This document shows, piece after piece, positions 1 through 12,859 of a stretch of DNA of 64,000 nucleotides. This DNA is from Amphibalanus amphitrite (taxonomy: Eukaryota > Arthropoda > Thecostraca > Balanomorpha > Balanidae). A program made the translations under genes and the position numbers. The notes beneath the pieces are model-generated. The model worked only from the letters and a program-made list of their open reading frames with translations, did no database searches and was not told the origin of the DNA. The stretch is from assembly GCF_019059575.1 (NCBI RefSeq), contig NW_024881695.1:186001-250000 (forward strand), in the 5' to 3' direction. Within the stretch, counting starts at the first letter, position 1, and the number at the start of each line of letters is the position of its first letter.

Positions 1-3000
1 CGAGGCACGAAAAAGCCGGACACTCCTCTTTGCTAATACATTTTAGCTCTGACGGCCTCTCGATGGTGATTAGTTACAAACGACAGCACATGCATATCAT
101 TAGCCTGTCGTTACGCGAGCGTGAGTTAGCGTTTTTGGCCGTTTCCGTTTACCGTAGTGTCAGCAATGGAGGTGTGCATGATAGCCGGGCTCCCGGCGCC
201 AGCACAAATGACCATCATCATTTGTAAGGTGAAAAGTTGGGTCACGGGTCAGCCATTCAATGAAGCTTCCGACAGAGCCAGTGCAGAGAGCTGAGTAATT
301 AAGAGACAAATAACACCAATGACTTGAGATTTTTCCCACCCGCCGCCGAGCCAGTGACATTTTAGCTGACGACGTGACATAAACTTTGGGAGTTTCACCT
401 GTGTGATATGATAAATGGATCCGTTTGGCGAACTTGATATCCCAACTGGCGTAATTTCAGAGAACGCTACTGTTTTATGTAAATTTTAATTAGGAGTACT
501 GGCATTTCACCTCTGCCTCCTACCAAACAATGCTGATGCATGTAATGGCCCAGGGCACTAGCGGTAAGCCTCATTCATGATTATCACGAAAACAAGAGTC
601 TGCATCCAGAACAGTTACCAGCAATTTCATAGTTTATGGTGACGTATGGTTACGTGTCAATTGCCATAAGCCAATTGTCGTCACGAGTCATTATATGGTG
701 TTATTCATCTTGATTTTATACAATGAGTCGTAGTTCGCATCATGCTGCTACAATTTTGTCTGTTGTTTATACAATAATACGGAGACCACCTAAACTAAGT
801 AGGCCATGTCAATTGATAGCTAATCGAGGCTATGTCGATTGATCTACCTCATTATTTACTGCTCTGGCCATTGCAATTGGCAGTGGCCCGCTTCCGTCCC
901 AATAACACAACCAGACCATTTCGTATCTGGCCGTACCGGCGCACAGTGGCCCGTTTCGCTCCCGCCGCTGGTCACCACTCTGATCAAGCTCCGCCCCACC
1001 CCGGCAGCCGAGGTCGCTGACTCAGCCGCGCCGGCGGCTGCTCCGAACACGTCCGAACTGTGGATTATTGGTCAGCCCCGGGAGCGCCCCGCAGGCCGGC
1101 ACCGAGAATAGCTGTAATCAGAGCGCCAGTGGACGCCCGGCGGTCGATGTAAGTGCGCGGAATGTCGGAGCCGCCGTCCGATCACTCAGCGTGCTCGGTC
1201 ATCGGTGAAAGTGAGTAATGCTCCCGGGATATTTGTTATGTTTTATTGGTAGAATGGTATTTTGTTGGTGTTTGAGGACAAGCCGAAGAAAGTTGAATAA
1301 TTTATCAGTTTTTGCATGCAAACCCGTGTCTTCAAAGCGCGTCCTTCTTCAGATACAAATTTTGGGCTTCCCTTACACCATAAAAAAGAAGATAAGAAAG
1401 AAAACTCTGATTGGCAGTAACTTTCTAGAATTGATCTGACGAAAGTTCGGCACGCTAACATTCTCAATCAAATTTTTAAACCAATGTTGGTCTCAGTGAC
1501 GCAATAATGCGGAATGCGGTTCTGCACATTAAACTCAGTGAACCAATCATAGATGAGGGACTCGGTAAATCTGGCCTGCGCTTACAATAGAGCAGCTGGC
1601 GTTCCTAAGTAAATCGTTACCCCTCTCGGAGCGATTTGTCAATGCAATTCGATAGCAATATAGTTCCTCGTGCAAACAAGCCTTGACAATTCAATTGCAA
1701 GGGCTCAATGGACAGCCGCTGTTGCGCGGCAGTCAACGCTATTTTCTACCGCTGGGTTCAGCAGCTCAGCACAGTTCACAAGTCTATTTGCGGATCAGGA
1801 GCAATGTACCCAACGTCGGGCGCCGCTTGCAGCAGTGATGATAAGCCAGCAACGCTAGCAATATTGGCGTGCATGCTGCCGGGGTAGACTACGTTCACGC
1901 AGTTGTGGCCTGTTTCTAATCGAGGTCTGTGATTCCTTCCCGACCGTGACAGTCACATGAGCGGTGATTGTCTCCAGCGGTGAGCCAGCGCTTCTGTTTA
2001 CTGTTCCTGTCAACAGACCCTGTCCCAGTTCCACGGCCCACTGCCAGGCCACCGGAAATGCGTGAGTTCCGCCCGTCCCGAGGCCGTCACGGGAGAGAAA
2101 GACAGTAGAGTGGCTGGTTTTTCTCAGTTCGTGAGTTTTACCGACCAGAGGTAGTGATTTGAGCAGCCAATGGTAGCAGCTGTTGCCTGTTGGGGCTTTC
2201 CTCAGTGTCCACTGTCTCCAAATGATCAAAGCAAATGGTCCATTGTAGTATCGGCTTTGTAACTGTATTCGGCCGTGTCATGGCCATTGGCCACTGTCTC
2301 ATACCGGTGCCTGTTGGCGCAGTATCCTATATTTAAATTGCAGCGTACCTACTACCTAAGCATTAATAAAAGCGATGGATTCGAAAACGTTTACAGTGCG
2401 ACATCAACTCAAAAGATGGCACACTCCACAATTGTTTCCAATCGTTTTTAAAGTCTGACATCATCTTTGTCTTACTGCCAGTAATCAGTGTCTCCATTGC
2501 AACAGCTCACACCTTGTGCCAGTCGCACCTATAGCAGATTTAACGATGGGTGTCTATTACCAAGCTATTTATGAGACAAATATTGGTCATTGATCATGTT
2601 TCATTCTCCCAAAACTTGTCCCTGGTGAATGCATGCGAATAATATAGCACCTGAAAACATCCGTAATTGCCTATCTATAGCCCATCAACGTGACCTATCC
2701 GTTTTTAATAGCGGTGATTTCGGTCCGAGCATAATATACTGTTATTGAAATCAGCGTGGTTACGGCGAGTTACCTGCATACGCCCTTTACCGAGAAAGGT
2801 GCCAGGGTGCGCGCTGGCCTGTGTCATAAAAAAACATACGCGCACCATCTTAGCGGTCATGAACGGGACGTGTATCGTGCTACAGGACTTGTAATTTTAC
2901 GCCACAGAGCGTAACAAATCTTTTTAGCTAAACGGACTACTTCAGTGACGTAAGATTAACCGAATAACTTTTTAATCTAGCTTTGTTTTATGAATGATCT

Positions 3001-5485
3001 TAAATCTGCATTTCATTCAAACAACTATGGGATTTCGCAACCAAAGGGAGCGACCTGTCTTTTAAGTCTCCACATCCCATGGCACATTCAAGTTCCCTCT
3101 CAATCTGCATGAGCTGGTCCGTTTCGGAGGTTCACGCTGCAGCCCTGTGTGGTCTCCATTGTACGGAGGTGGCCGGAGAATTGAGCCGATCACGCCCGAA
3201 CCATTAGAGAATGGGTGCAACAGCGGTGGTCTGCCACGGGCCGTCGAACCACCCCATCACGACGTCACACGTCACAGCGCGTCACATGAGGGCGTCACAG
3301 CGTCACAGCGTCACACACCGAGTCACGGAGACAGGGCGACCATCGGAAATAACGCGTGACGACATGATTGTTCGTAGCGAGGCGTGAAACTATAGGAGTA
3401 AGCTTCAGACTTTGATTGACAGAAAGAACGACACTGCGCAAAATGGAGGCTTTATAACGCTCCCGAACTCTGAAACTTGTCCAACAAAGAGTACCCGCAA
3501 TAAAACATTCCGGCCTTATCGTGTGTCGGGGACATTCATCAAACTAAATCAAGTCCTGTCAAAGCCCTAAAGCGCGGACCAAATGGCTACCTCATTACAG
3601 CCGTGCGGCATTGCAGGGCGGTGAGTATTCATGTCGCATTCCCACCACTGCACTGCGTGAGTCGGAGCACCCTGCAGCTTCATTAGACGGGGAACGAGGC
3701 CATTTCTATGCGCTGGTCACTCCAGCCGCGCGATGTGAACAAAGTCATTGCTGATATGATGGCTGCTCTGGTTGCTGGGTGACGGTTGACTGGTTGGGTG
3801 GGGGTTCATGAAGGAGTTTTTTTGGGAAGTTTCGAATTGCTTCTGGAAAACGAGGCTCCAGTTATGCCCACCTATCACTTCTTGACACGATTGACATTAG
3901 AAACAACTGTTCACAGTTTAGCACGCATGCATGGCGAAAAGTTGAGGTCAACACGAACAGGAGAAATATGACTCGGAAGCTATTAGCATCGTAGCGTGCT
4001 CACTTGCTCTATGTTACTGGCTGACAGGTATAATGATATCGTTATGCGAGTCAGAGCGGCGAAACCCCTTTCAATCATTGATACACCCGATTACAGTGTT
4101 TATATACTCGCTCGCACCTTGTCCAGTGCTCTGCCGGATCTGGTGACGGATGCCGGTGACGTCTGCACCGTGGGGGCGGGTTCATAACGCGGTCCCGGTG
4201 AGCTAAATATAGGAGCGTGATTGACTGACGGTGACGCTGCACTTTGCAGCGCGTCATGTCTCGGTGCGGAGATGGTATACGCCCCTCTGGTAATCGGTGC
4301 TGCTCATCACGAGGTACTCATTTCTATTTAAATCTCGGTTCGAGTTGGAGTCATCGGGCTTGCCGAGATCCCACACCTCAAAATACTGTTCATTTTATCA
4401 AATTGTGTGGTATCGCAGCTCATTCCGAGGCCCTGAGAGCAGCATGAATTTGCTAAAGTGAAGTTATATTTATTGTTTCAAATCAGGCGACTGGTGAGTG
4501 AGCGATCAATGATCCGACACGGTAAATAAAGGTACAAATATATTCAGCGCCCGCTGTTTAATTACTTCTTCGACTTTAGGAACTAACCTGATTGTAGGAA
4601 AATTTTATATAGTGTAGCTCCCTCCCTATTTAAAGCTGAACTCTCAAAGTCGAACAGACCCCTGTCTCGACCTAACCTATACGCCTCCCAGGTTGGTGGC
4701 ACACCGTGTCCTGCGCTAATCAGACCCCGCACCTGGATAATGCCCGAAAAAGACGGATCGGGTGATCGCTCAGACGGAGCCGTGACCTCGAGTACCCAGG
4801 TCACACCGTTAACCCAGGTCACAGCGGGGGGCGGGGGCAGCGGGCGGGGTGTGACATGGTGACGGTGGTAGAGAGGAGGGGGAGAGGGGGTGCACTGGGT
4901 ATGAAATGATAAGCGTTACAAGATGATGCACTTTAGGTTGTCTTTTCAATACTCAGCATCATATTTCAGTCATCATTGGATATGACCTCTTCTATTTTGA
5001 GTTGTGCCCATGCCAAAGGTGACAAATACCTATGTGATGGAATGCACTTAACTGAAACCTTGACCGGTATTAGAGCCTCTGTCTGTCTGCATGGCATCTC
5101 GATGTGTCAGCGGGGACACGTTTCAGTCGTGTTACAAACATCTGACACACCCTGTCCGAGCCATACACAGACAAGTGACGGGTCAGACAGGAGATGGTTG
5201 ATATAATGAGAGCCTTAAGGTGACAGAGCGGGTCAGGTCAGTTTGTCTGAGTAGCACAGGAGGGTGAGTCACTGAGGGGAGAGCAGGGTGGACAGTTGGG
5301 GACTGGACAATGGATATGTCATTGTCAGACAGAGGCGGACTTGTGATAAGTAGCTACCTAATTATGGTAGGTATGTACGCATTGCCGTATACGTTCAAAA
5401 CAGTGCAGTACAACACAAATCAATCGTGAATATATTATACACGTCACTAACTCACTAAATTCCAAAAATACGCCGGAGCACTCAC
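1..5485. other. Presumed BOK-like intron downstream of exon 2; no gene recognised
   Basis: This stretch follows the donor of the BH2 exon on the minus strand, so it should be the next intron of the BOK-like gene. I looked on the minus strand for an exon with a hydrophobic C-terminal anchor starting in phase 0 and found none I could support. It is mixed AT-rich and GC-rich sequence (GC-rich near 840-1110 and 1960-2110) with short chance reading frames. A small GTCACA-type repeat is listed separately. Confidence 0.5.
3258..3335. repeat. Degenerate GTCACA(GC) short tandem repeat
   Basis: The block GTCACA with short variable spacers recurs about seven times. It gives clustered CGTCAC motifs resembling cAMP-response half sites. 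I infer a simple repeat; no function is shown. Confidence 0.6.
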
Positions 5486-5577
5486 CCATCCTCCTTGTGA
5501 GGCGATCCACTGTCCGGTGTCCCTCTCTGCCACCATACCCAGCGACTCGATCAGGCCCAGCAGGTACTCTGGGTGAC
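5486..5577 (-). CDS. Bok: BOK-like BCL-2 family protein, coding exon 2 (BH2)
   Basis: On the minus strand this 92-bp exon has a pyrimidine-rich acceptor ending in TTTCCAG and a GTGAGT donor. Joined to the first exon (which ends in phase 1 after a G) it reads Gly then HPEYLLGLIESL, MVAERDTGQWIASQGGW, i.e. residues 223-253. The block QWIASQGGW is a BH2 motif. In BCL-2 proteins BH2 packs beside BH1 to complete the BH3-binding groove. The exon ends exactly on the Trp codon, so the following exon should begin in phase 0 and carry the membrane anchor. That exon is not seen here. The join over more than 56 kb is inferred from matching phase, strand, order and family alignment. An RNA read across the junction would settle it. 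Confidence 0.85.
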
Positions 5578-8500
5578 CTGGAAAGGAACAGGTGAGGTCA
5601 GAAACGGCCTCTGTATGATGCTATATATGGTTGCTGGTTTTGCTGTTATGTGCTGTTGTTTGTGACATGACGGCCCACGCGATCTTGACACAACCAGAGC
5701 AAATCCAAAATCAAAGTACCTATCATACAAAGATAAATTGTAATTGCAGACAAGTAGAATACATTGGCACGTTAGAAAGAAAACTACCAATAGACTTTGA
5801 TCGATTTATATCACGGCCAGCCGGTATCCCACCAATATCACGTCAGATGAACGTTACGCCATCATCCCAGCCCTCCGTGACCCCTCAGCTCCGACATGCC
5901 GCCGGTCACGCCCAGATTTGGCTCGGTCCGTGATGAGGCGACTGTACATAAGTGGACGGGCGGCTAATGGCTGTCTCAGGTGTGACTGCCGACTGACTGG
6001 CATGCAAGGCGCTCCTACCGCGGGTAATCCCATGCAGTATTTCTTCCCATTGTTGCGGTAATGCGGAATGTTGCATAATGAAGAGTAATAAACATCTCTG
6101 GGTTCTAATGAGGGTGTTATATATTATACAAATGAGTGATTCAACTCATTAAGATAAACATGTCAAGCGTTGGGTAAATCATGTTCATCCGTGGGCAAAG
6201 AGAGGGAAATTTTCAACTAAAACGAATATACCATTTTTGATGTTCGGTTCTCATCATTATTTGATTTCTAAGTGAACGCCTAAAAGGTCAGGAAGAAAAC
6301 AGGTAGAGCTTTTGAGTTTTGACTAGAGCTAAATTGCAATGGCTGATACACACACAAAAAATAGAAAAGCCTTCGACACAACGATGCTGCTGAATTCTGG
6401 CCTCCACGTGCTCCTGATCCCACCTGCCTGTTCAGTTCCGCCACCGGCTACCAAATGCGCTCGCCGCCGTGGGGTCTGCGGCGGCATTCTGAGATACCGC
6501 CAGTGCCGCTCCAAACAGGCGATTACGTGCGGTGGGCGGCGCACATACATCAGCTCCAGTGCATGTAACACGCCGGTCCGTCCAGCCGGGCACATCCCAG
6601 GTAGCACTCAGGCCCGCTCGTGACATACATCAGACAAACGCGGGCTCGCTGGGACCATCCCGGCCAGTGGACGGATTCTCCGGGGCCGCGGGGCCCAGAT
6701 AGACCCAGAGGCACCCAGCAGAGCCCAGCAGGGCCCAGCGGTGGCCGGCAGTGCCCATCAGGTCTGATCCTCCAAACTCAGACACTACGCCCACCCCCCG
6801 CGAACGCATCTCAAATACTAATCAGCGCATTTACATAGTCAAATATGCTGGGTCCTTCGGCGCGGTCGACCAGCTGGGGTGTTCACAGGTGGCTATAGAA
6901 AGGTATCAACGTGAAGGAGATGACTGCAGTGGGCTATCCGGGAACAGATATTCGCAGGTGTGTTTGGAGACAAGGGTGATACGATATTCAGTTAGTGGAT
7001 TAAAGACATACATTTGAAAAGAAGTAACTAAGGTAGTGCAATGTTATGACATTGCATAAAGAAGAAAACATTGCACGAACGATGAGTAAGACTCATATTG
7101 ACAGTCGACTGTGGTAATTGTAAGCACAATCAGATCACTGCAATCTATAAATCGGTTATATACAAATCTACGCACAGTCATAAACGATGGTTTGATGAAT
7201 GACATATGCAAGATAGCGCTATGCGAAGCTGGCTATTGGCGGTTAGGCAGACCTCAGATATAAACTATATAAACAGGGACGTGACAGTTATGGTATCATA
7301 CATTGCGAACAAACCAGTGGGTGCCTAACAACATCAGACAAATATTTCAGAACCTACATACTCATTTTGCCATTTGAGCTGCAATTTACAAATATGGCCC
7401 GGAATCATTCTTGTTCTGCTGATGGCTAGCCTAGACATATGTTATTATCAGTCAAAATGCATGGATTTTCCACCGAGGAACAATTCAAACCTGCAGGTGG
7501 GATGGTAACTGCTTCAGTTTTGTGAATCCATAATAACTAATACGCTATCCCGCAGACTTAATGGGCGTTTGCTCGCGCACCAGCATCCATAATTGTACTG
7601 TAGCATTGATCTCGACTCTAAATATGGGCGAGGATCGGTCCAGTAATAACAGCCTGCCGCGATGATAGTGGGCTGGGTCGGGTAGTTTACGCCAGATTGG
7701 GAAATGAGATAGAAGGGCAGAGAGAGGTGTAATTGGACGGTCCGTCAAATATTGTTAGGCATCACGAGGAATAAATTGTGAAAATCAAACATTCCGTGAC
7801 TGGGCTTAAAACAGATGCGAATGGAGAGGTGTCATTTACTCCCATTAGCATCACAAAGTCAAACGCGCTGCATTTTGTGGATGATTTACAAAGTTTATGG
7901 GATGTGTGGTGGGTCTTTATATAGGCCATCGATTTATGTCGAACGACACCTCCACGCACAAAGGTGAGCCTCTTTTTGCCTCAGTTTCTCCGCCGGGACC
8001 TCCTATATCAATTCTGATTGCCGCCAACATTGACAAATTCGCCAACACTTTGGCTTTAGACCTCCTGCCGTTTTCAGTGCAACCGAGCAGAAACAGTTCG
8101 TGCTTTTAGGCCCGGAACACACTGCGACCCACTCTCTGGGAGGTCTGTCATGTGACACCCCCAGTCAGAGGACCCCCAGCTGACGGTCACGTGACCGCCC
8201 ACCGGGGCTCGCCGGCTCCCAGACACGTTCTGCCCGTCACCTGTGTCTGGACGCGCGCCAGACACTGTTTCAAAGCACGTACTGTTCATGTGGCATGGCT
8301 ATTTCGGTCGTATACGGACGCTATTGAAGTCTCGGGTTTGTGTTCAAGTTGGTATGGTTGCTAGTTTCATTGCTGTGCCACGAGGCATGCCTTTTTTTAT
8401 AAAATATTTTTGTTGCCCGACCCGGGCTTTTGTCGTTAGTAGCACACATTCATACTAGGTTAGTACACTATATACACGGCAGTGGTACGAATCGTTTTCG

Positions 8501-8866
8501 GCACCCGCTACGCGGGACAGCCTTGACCGCACGCTTCCTGTCACGCACCCCAGGTGGCACCGCACTGGTGCGCACGCTGGGGCTATCCCGATTTCTCGGG
8601 CCCGGCAGGTCAGAGGGCTGCTCCGGAACATGAAGCGAGGCCGTGCCCTCGGGACATGTCACCGGACCGAAGGATCTGTTTAAAGGCGGATCAGGCCCGT
8701 GTACCTGCGGCCGGGGGCGCTGGCTGGCACAGCGGTAATCCCCACGACCGAGCGAACACTCCCCAGTTACTGCCATCTCCTGGGTAGGAGCCGGCCGAGG
8801 AAAACGCTGCCAGAGGTCAGCTTTGATCCAAGGACCTCCCACACCAAACGTGAACGCACTTGCTCA
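5578..8866. other. Intronic sequence, no gene recognised
   Basis: No splice-bounded coding segment or terminal inverted repeat was recognised here. The part from about 8470 to 8866 is GC-rich with frames open on both strands. It could be an old retroelement 3' end, but no motif supports a family. Confidence 0.5.
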
Positions 8867-9773
8867 AAAGCTGGGGAACATTAGTGTTGCCAGCGGGGGA
8901 ACTCCAAACGGGAAGAGGGAAGGAGAAAGAAAAGATTTTGTAATACATTTCGGCCCAATGTAAGGCACTCATTCTCAACTACGAGCATCCAAGAGCTCAC
9001 TGAGTCAATATCGTCGCCCTCCCTTAATTCCGTCGGGAGATATTCCACGCGAAAGCTATGGTTCCTTTCTTGTGATCGGGAGGTATCAATTGAAGTCTTT
9101 GATGATAGTTTCCTATGCTGGGGAATGGGCGTTGCAGTCTCTCCCTCGACCAATCAGAGGGCGGAACCGATCGATGATCTACCGGTTCCGAGTCTGGTGG
9201 AGCAGTGGACCTCTTATGAGCTTTAGCAAAAGGTGCTGGAGATGCCGGAGATGCGTATGCTCTACTGAAGCAAGATTCAGTCGTATCGGTAGAATGCATC
9301 CCGGAGCCAGCAAATGTAAACAAACGTTGGACAAAGCACGTGAGTCTGGCGAACATACAGCGCCAAGTGTATGTCATTAATTTTTTTACATTAATGGCAT
9401 GCATGGGCAGTGTTATGCTGAATATATTTATGTTGAAAGTCTTGAAAGTGGGTAGAGAAGAAGGTACCTTGTCAGTATCGATTTCTGTTTCAGTTTTGCA
9501 TCGACATTGTTAGAGGTTCCAACGTATTTGATTGGTATCACCGGAGTTGTCATAATGATAAGGTTTGCATGGAGGATGTCAAATAAAAGGACATTACATT
9601 CTAGTCAAAATAAATGCATTGTTCATAGGTTTATTAAATATGATTTAATTTTATTGAGAGCAAGCATTTTTGAAATAATTTACACTGTTTAAGCTTAAAA
9701 CAGTAGACGCCTAAAACATGGAAATTTTATATGAAGGCCCTCTGAAGCACCGTACTACTGTTGACAGAAAACA

Positions 9774-11060
9774 ATGGGGAAAAGTCACAAAGCCTTTGGA
9801 CAAGCCATCTGGGCCCAGCGCCTGAAAAAATTCGCACAACAAAAATGCTGGACGCCGGACATGGGCAGCAGGCCCGGTCCGAGACAGCCAAGGGCTGTCC
9901 TTGACCTGTATAACAAGGTGAGTTGGAGACATATTGAGCTTAGATCGCCTACCATCAATTGTTAACTTTCCGAAAAATCTACATTTTCTTAGTCTCTTAT
10001 CTTAGTCTTCTTAGTCAGAGGTATACAGAGGTCTATGGTAATTGGTATGTATTATCATTAACATAATATATGATTGTATTTGTGTTTCAGGTCCAAAGAT
10101 GCCCACGGCAGTGCGGCAGCCAGCAGCCGCTGACCTTCCGGGGGGTGGCTGCGCTGCAAAGAGGCTGTAACTGTGGACTGCACAGTGTAAGAGCAGACAA
10201 TTCATGGAGAACTTCTTGATGCCTAGTTCCCATATACTTGTGGTTTTAAATGACTTCTTTTTGGTACAGGGATGCAAACATACACCATAGAGTATGAGAA
10301 AGCCCTTATGAACTCATGTTCACATGTGTTTGATTAAATTATTTTTTTTTTAAAGAGAATCCTGCTCAATACGCATACCATAACAGTGCACCATTTTTCA
10401 GTGAGTAACTAGGTCTCATTCTTTTTCAGAGCCCCAGTCATCATGCACCATTCTTGCATCCTCACTAGAATGTCAGCTGTGACTGGGTGGTCCTATTTGA
10501 TGCTTCTAATCACTATTTCTGACTAATTTATTTGCTTGGTGTTGGACATGTCGCTGTTTTGCTGTTTTGCTGTTTTTTTGGGGGGGGTGGTGGATGGCTT
10601 GGACAATAGCACAGTATAGTATTTTGAGTACATCTGTGGTGTCCTGGGCTGAGAGTTGTACCTATTACTTGTAAAGGTGTGCTGTGTTGTTGCACAGGTC
10701 CCCAGGCTTAGTGCTGGTGCTTGCGAGCTAACACAACAGTGCAATGGTGTGGTGGCTGGTTAACTTATGTTCACAAGTTTGTTTTATCCCATTTATTGTT
10801 AACCTCACTGCTTTTCATGACATTTTTCTTTCCTTGGTTTTGCAAATGCTTTGCTTGGGCTGCATACTTAGAGCATGATGGTCATGATGGTGGCTGAATT
10901 CAGTACGCTGAGCTGCATCCAACCCATGCTCTAGGACCCCCATGACAGGGCTGGGATCCAGCGGATCCGGCAATATGTTGAGTCCGGCCGTCTGGCGGAG
11001 CTGAGGCAGCGCCCCAACATCCAGCCCAATCTGCAGCTTGAGCGGCATGCTGCAGGCCAG
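9774..11060 (+). CDS. Transposon-associated gene, copy 1: exons 1-3 (N-terminal part)
   Basis: There are three phase-0 exons. Exon 1 is 9774-9917, with an ATG start MGKSHKAFGQAIWAQRLKKF and a GTGAGT donor. Exon 2 is 10091-10186, with a TTTCAG acceptor and a GTAAGA donor; it encodes VQRCPRQCGSQQ and GCNCGLHS and is cysteine-rich, so possibly metal binding. Exon 3 is 10962-11060, with acceptor ATCCAG and donor GTAATT; it encodes RIRQYVESGRLAELRQRP and more. All three read through without a stop. The start at 9774 is the only in-frame Met before the basic stretch, but a non-coding upstream exon is possible (CAG at 9763-9765). At least one further exon must lie between exon 3 and exon 4, because exon 3 ends in phase 0 and exon 4 needs one preceding base. 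An element inserted at 11176 may have disrupted it. I do not recognise a function for this part. Confidence 0.6.
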
Positions 11061-11175
11061 GTAATTATAAACATAATATGTCATTGCCACCCAAACTGGC
11101 TGTTCACTTGTGTTGTTTGCTCTTAGAGTACCTCATTGTGTGGGCATTTCTTGTTCTTTGCTGCCAAAACATGAT

Positions 11176-12033
11176 TACGGAGCAAGCGAAGCGAGCGGAG
11201 TCTTTCGTAGATTAACGGAAATTTCTGGGTATGAGCGGCCGGCCGGCCGGCCGTGCGGACGCTTTTGCGAGGCTTATATCTCAGCAACCACTTGACCGAT
11301 TTACCTGCGGTAATTTTTGTAGGGTAGCTTCATTCCTTCTTCCAAGCAGACATGGGCATGGATCCCAGACAACCAATCACGAAAATCGAGATGGTCATTA
11401 GATGCATGTGGATGATCCCTTATGTAGGTGCCACGTGCAAAAAGAAGAGGTGTCAGTTTTGTAATAGTTGCAATACCGTAGCTTCGTGCAACTTTGGCCC
11501 ACTTTTTTCGTTGAGCCTCAATAATTAAGTCATCTTTTATGTACAATGTTAAGCAACATGGTCTGGATAGAGGTCACCCCTTTTCCAGGCATGGGCCAAA
11601 ATTGCCCTTGGTGGCCAAAGTTGCACGAAACTACGGTATCTCGGTAACTACTCGGCCGATTGCGCTAAAAGTTGGCATGTAGGTAGGCACCCACTATGCA
11701 ATGCATATCCATGTGCCAGAGTTGGGGTGCTGCTGCACGTGCGCACGTGCAGGGGTCGATTCCAGATCTCGAGAACGGCTGGACCGATGGCGCTCAAATT
11801 TGGTACGTGGTTAGGGACCGGTTAGTAGGGTGCCGTGCAAAAGTCAGTTGGGACCCATTTTGCACGTGCGCACGTGCAGGGTGCCGCTTCCAGATCTCGA
11901 GAACGGCTGGGCCGATTGTGCTCAAATTTGGCACATCGCTAGAGACCGGTTAGTAGGGTGCCGTGCACAACTCAGTTGGAGGTACCCCCTCGCAATTTCG
12001 CACGTGCAAGGCTCACTCTCTCGCTCGCTCCGT
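11176..12033. mobile_element. MITE-like insertion with 127-bp internal periods
   Basis: The ends are imperfect inverted repeats (ACGGAGCAAGCGAAGCGAGC against ACGGAGCGAGCGA on the other strand). Inside, the core AGATCTCGAGAACGGCTGG recurs at 11765 and 11892, with a diverged version at 11638, giving a 127-bp period. Another related line (ATCTCAGCAACCAC) is near 11277. One frame of the core reads ISRTAGPIVLKFGT, a string I remember from dispersed repeats in other genomes. A further 27-bp inverted repeat lies at 11473-11499 and 11613-11639 (ATACCGTAGCTTCGTGCAAC). The element sits between exons 3 and 4 of the transposon-associated gene. I saw no clear target duplication. Confidence 0.6.
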
Positions 12034-12185
12034 TAGTCGCCCCAAAAGGCGTTATACTGGTTATCTAATATCGCTTGGCAATGACACAATAGAAACCTGA
12101 AGGGTGGTCGAAAGCCTTCTGGAATAGGGTTAAGCTAAGCACTTTATCCTGTATCTCATTAATACTTAATTCTATTCTTTTCCAG

Positions 12186-12859
12186 GGACTACAGCCAGCG
12201 ACCTCCACTTCCATGCCTTCCTGATCGAGGGTCTGGTTAGATGGAACGCGGATCGTCACCTGGCGGCGATCGGACAGGACAGCGCCCGCGAGGTCCGGTG
12301 CTACGGACGAGTACAGGGTGCTACGACGGCCGGATACGGGCAGCCGTCAACGACCTGTCGCAGAGGGTGCTCAAGAGGGACCTAGTCACCAGAAGCGAGC
12401 CTCTTCGATACACGGGTAAAAAGTCGCATGCTACAGTCACACAAATTATACAGTACAAAAACTGCCAACTAATGCCAATGATCGAATGCAGTTAAGTCCG
12501 CTAGCCTCCATTGAATTTGAACTTATGAAAAAGTTGCCGCTGCCGCGACAACCGATCAGCTAAAATTATTTACTACCTAATACCTATATACATAAAACGA
12601 ACTTACGTACCAAGACGTGTCAAGTTGTCACAAGTCGTGAAACATAATGTTTCACACATGCTTCTGTTTACATTCAGGTGAGCTCGTCGGGGTCGCCTAC
12701 CTGTACGGACAGACGGGCCGTAGGCTCGACGAGTACAGGGTGGGTGACCCCGACACGCAGCACGGCGAGGATGACGATGTTGGCGATGACCTCGACGAGG
12801 GATTCGAGGACGTCGAGGACATCTTCGTGACCGACGCGTACGATGGTCTCGAAATGCCA
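12186..12859 (+). pseudogene. Transposon-associated gene, copy 1: exons 4-5, frameshifted
   Basis: Exon 4 is 12186-12415 (acceptor TTTTCCAG, donor GGTAAA) and exon 5 is 12678-12859 (acceptor CATTCAG, donor GTAAGT). Exon 4 starts in one frame (DLHFHAFLIEGLVRWNADRH, then REVRCYG) and finishes in another (GRIRAAVNDLSQRVLKRDLV, ending RYTG). Exon 5 continues as GELVGVAYLYGQTGRRLDEY, followed by an Asp/Glu-rich tail. The blocks RWNADR, AVNDLSQRVL and YTGELVGVAYLY match, from memory, a multi-copy uncharacterised family common in fish and invertebrate genomes and linked to DNA transposons. The frame change comes from about 19 extra bases near 12306-12324. The same lesion is present in copy 2, so the protein is probably not made full length. 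Confidence 0.7.

Noticed and set aside
160-360. Minus-strand frame SVGSFIEWLTRDPTFHL considered as the missing third BOK-like exon
   Set aside because: The nearest acceptor AG does not give the required phase 0 without a stop, and no membrane segment follows.
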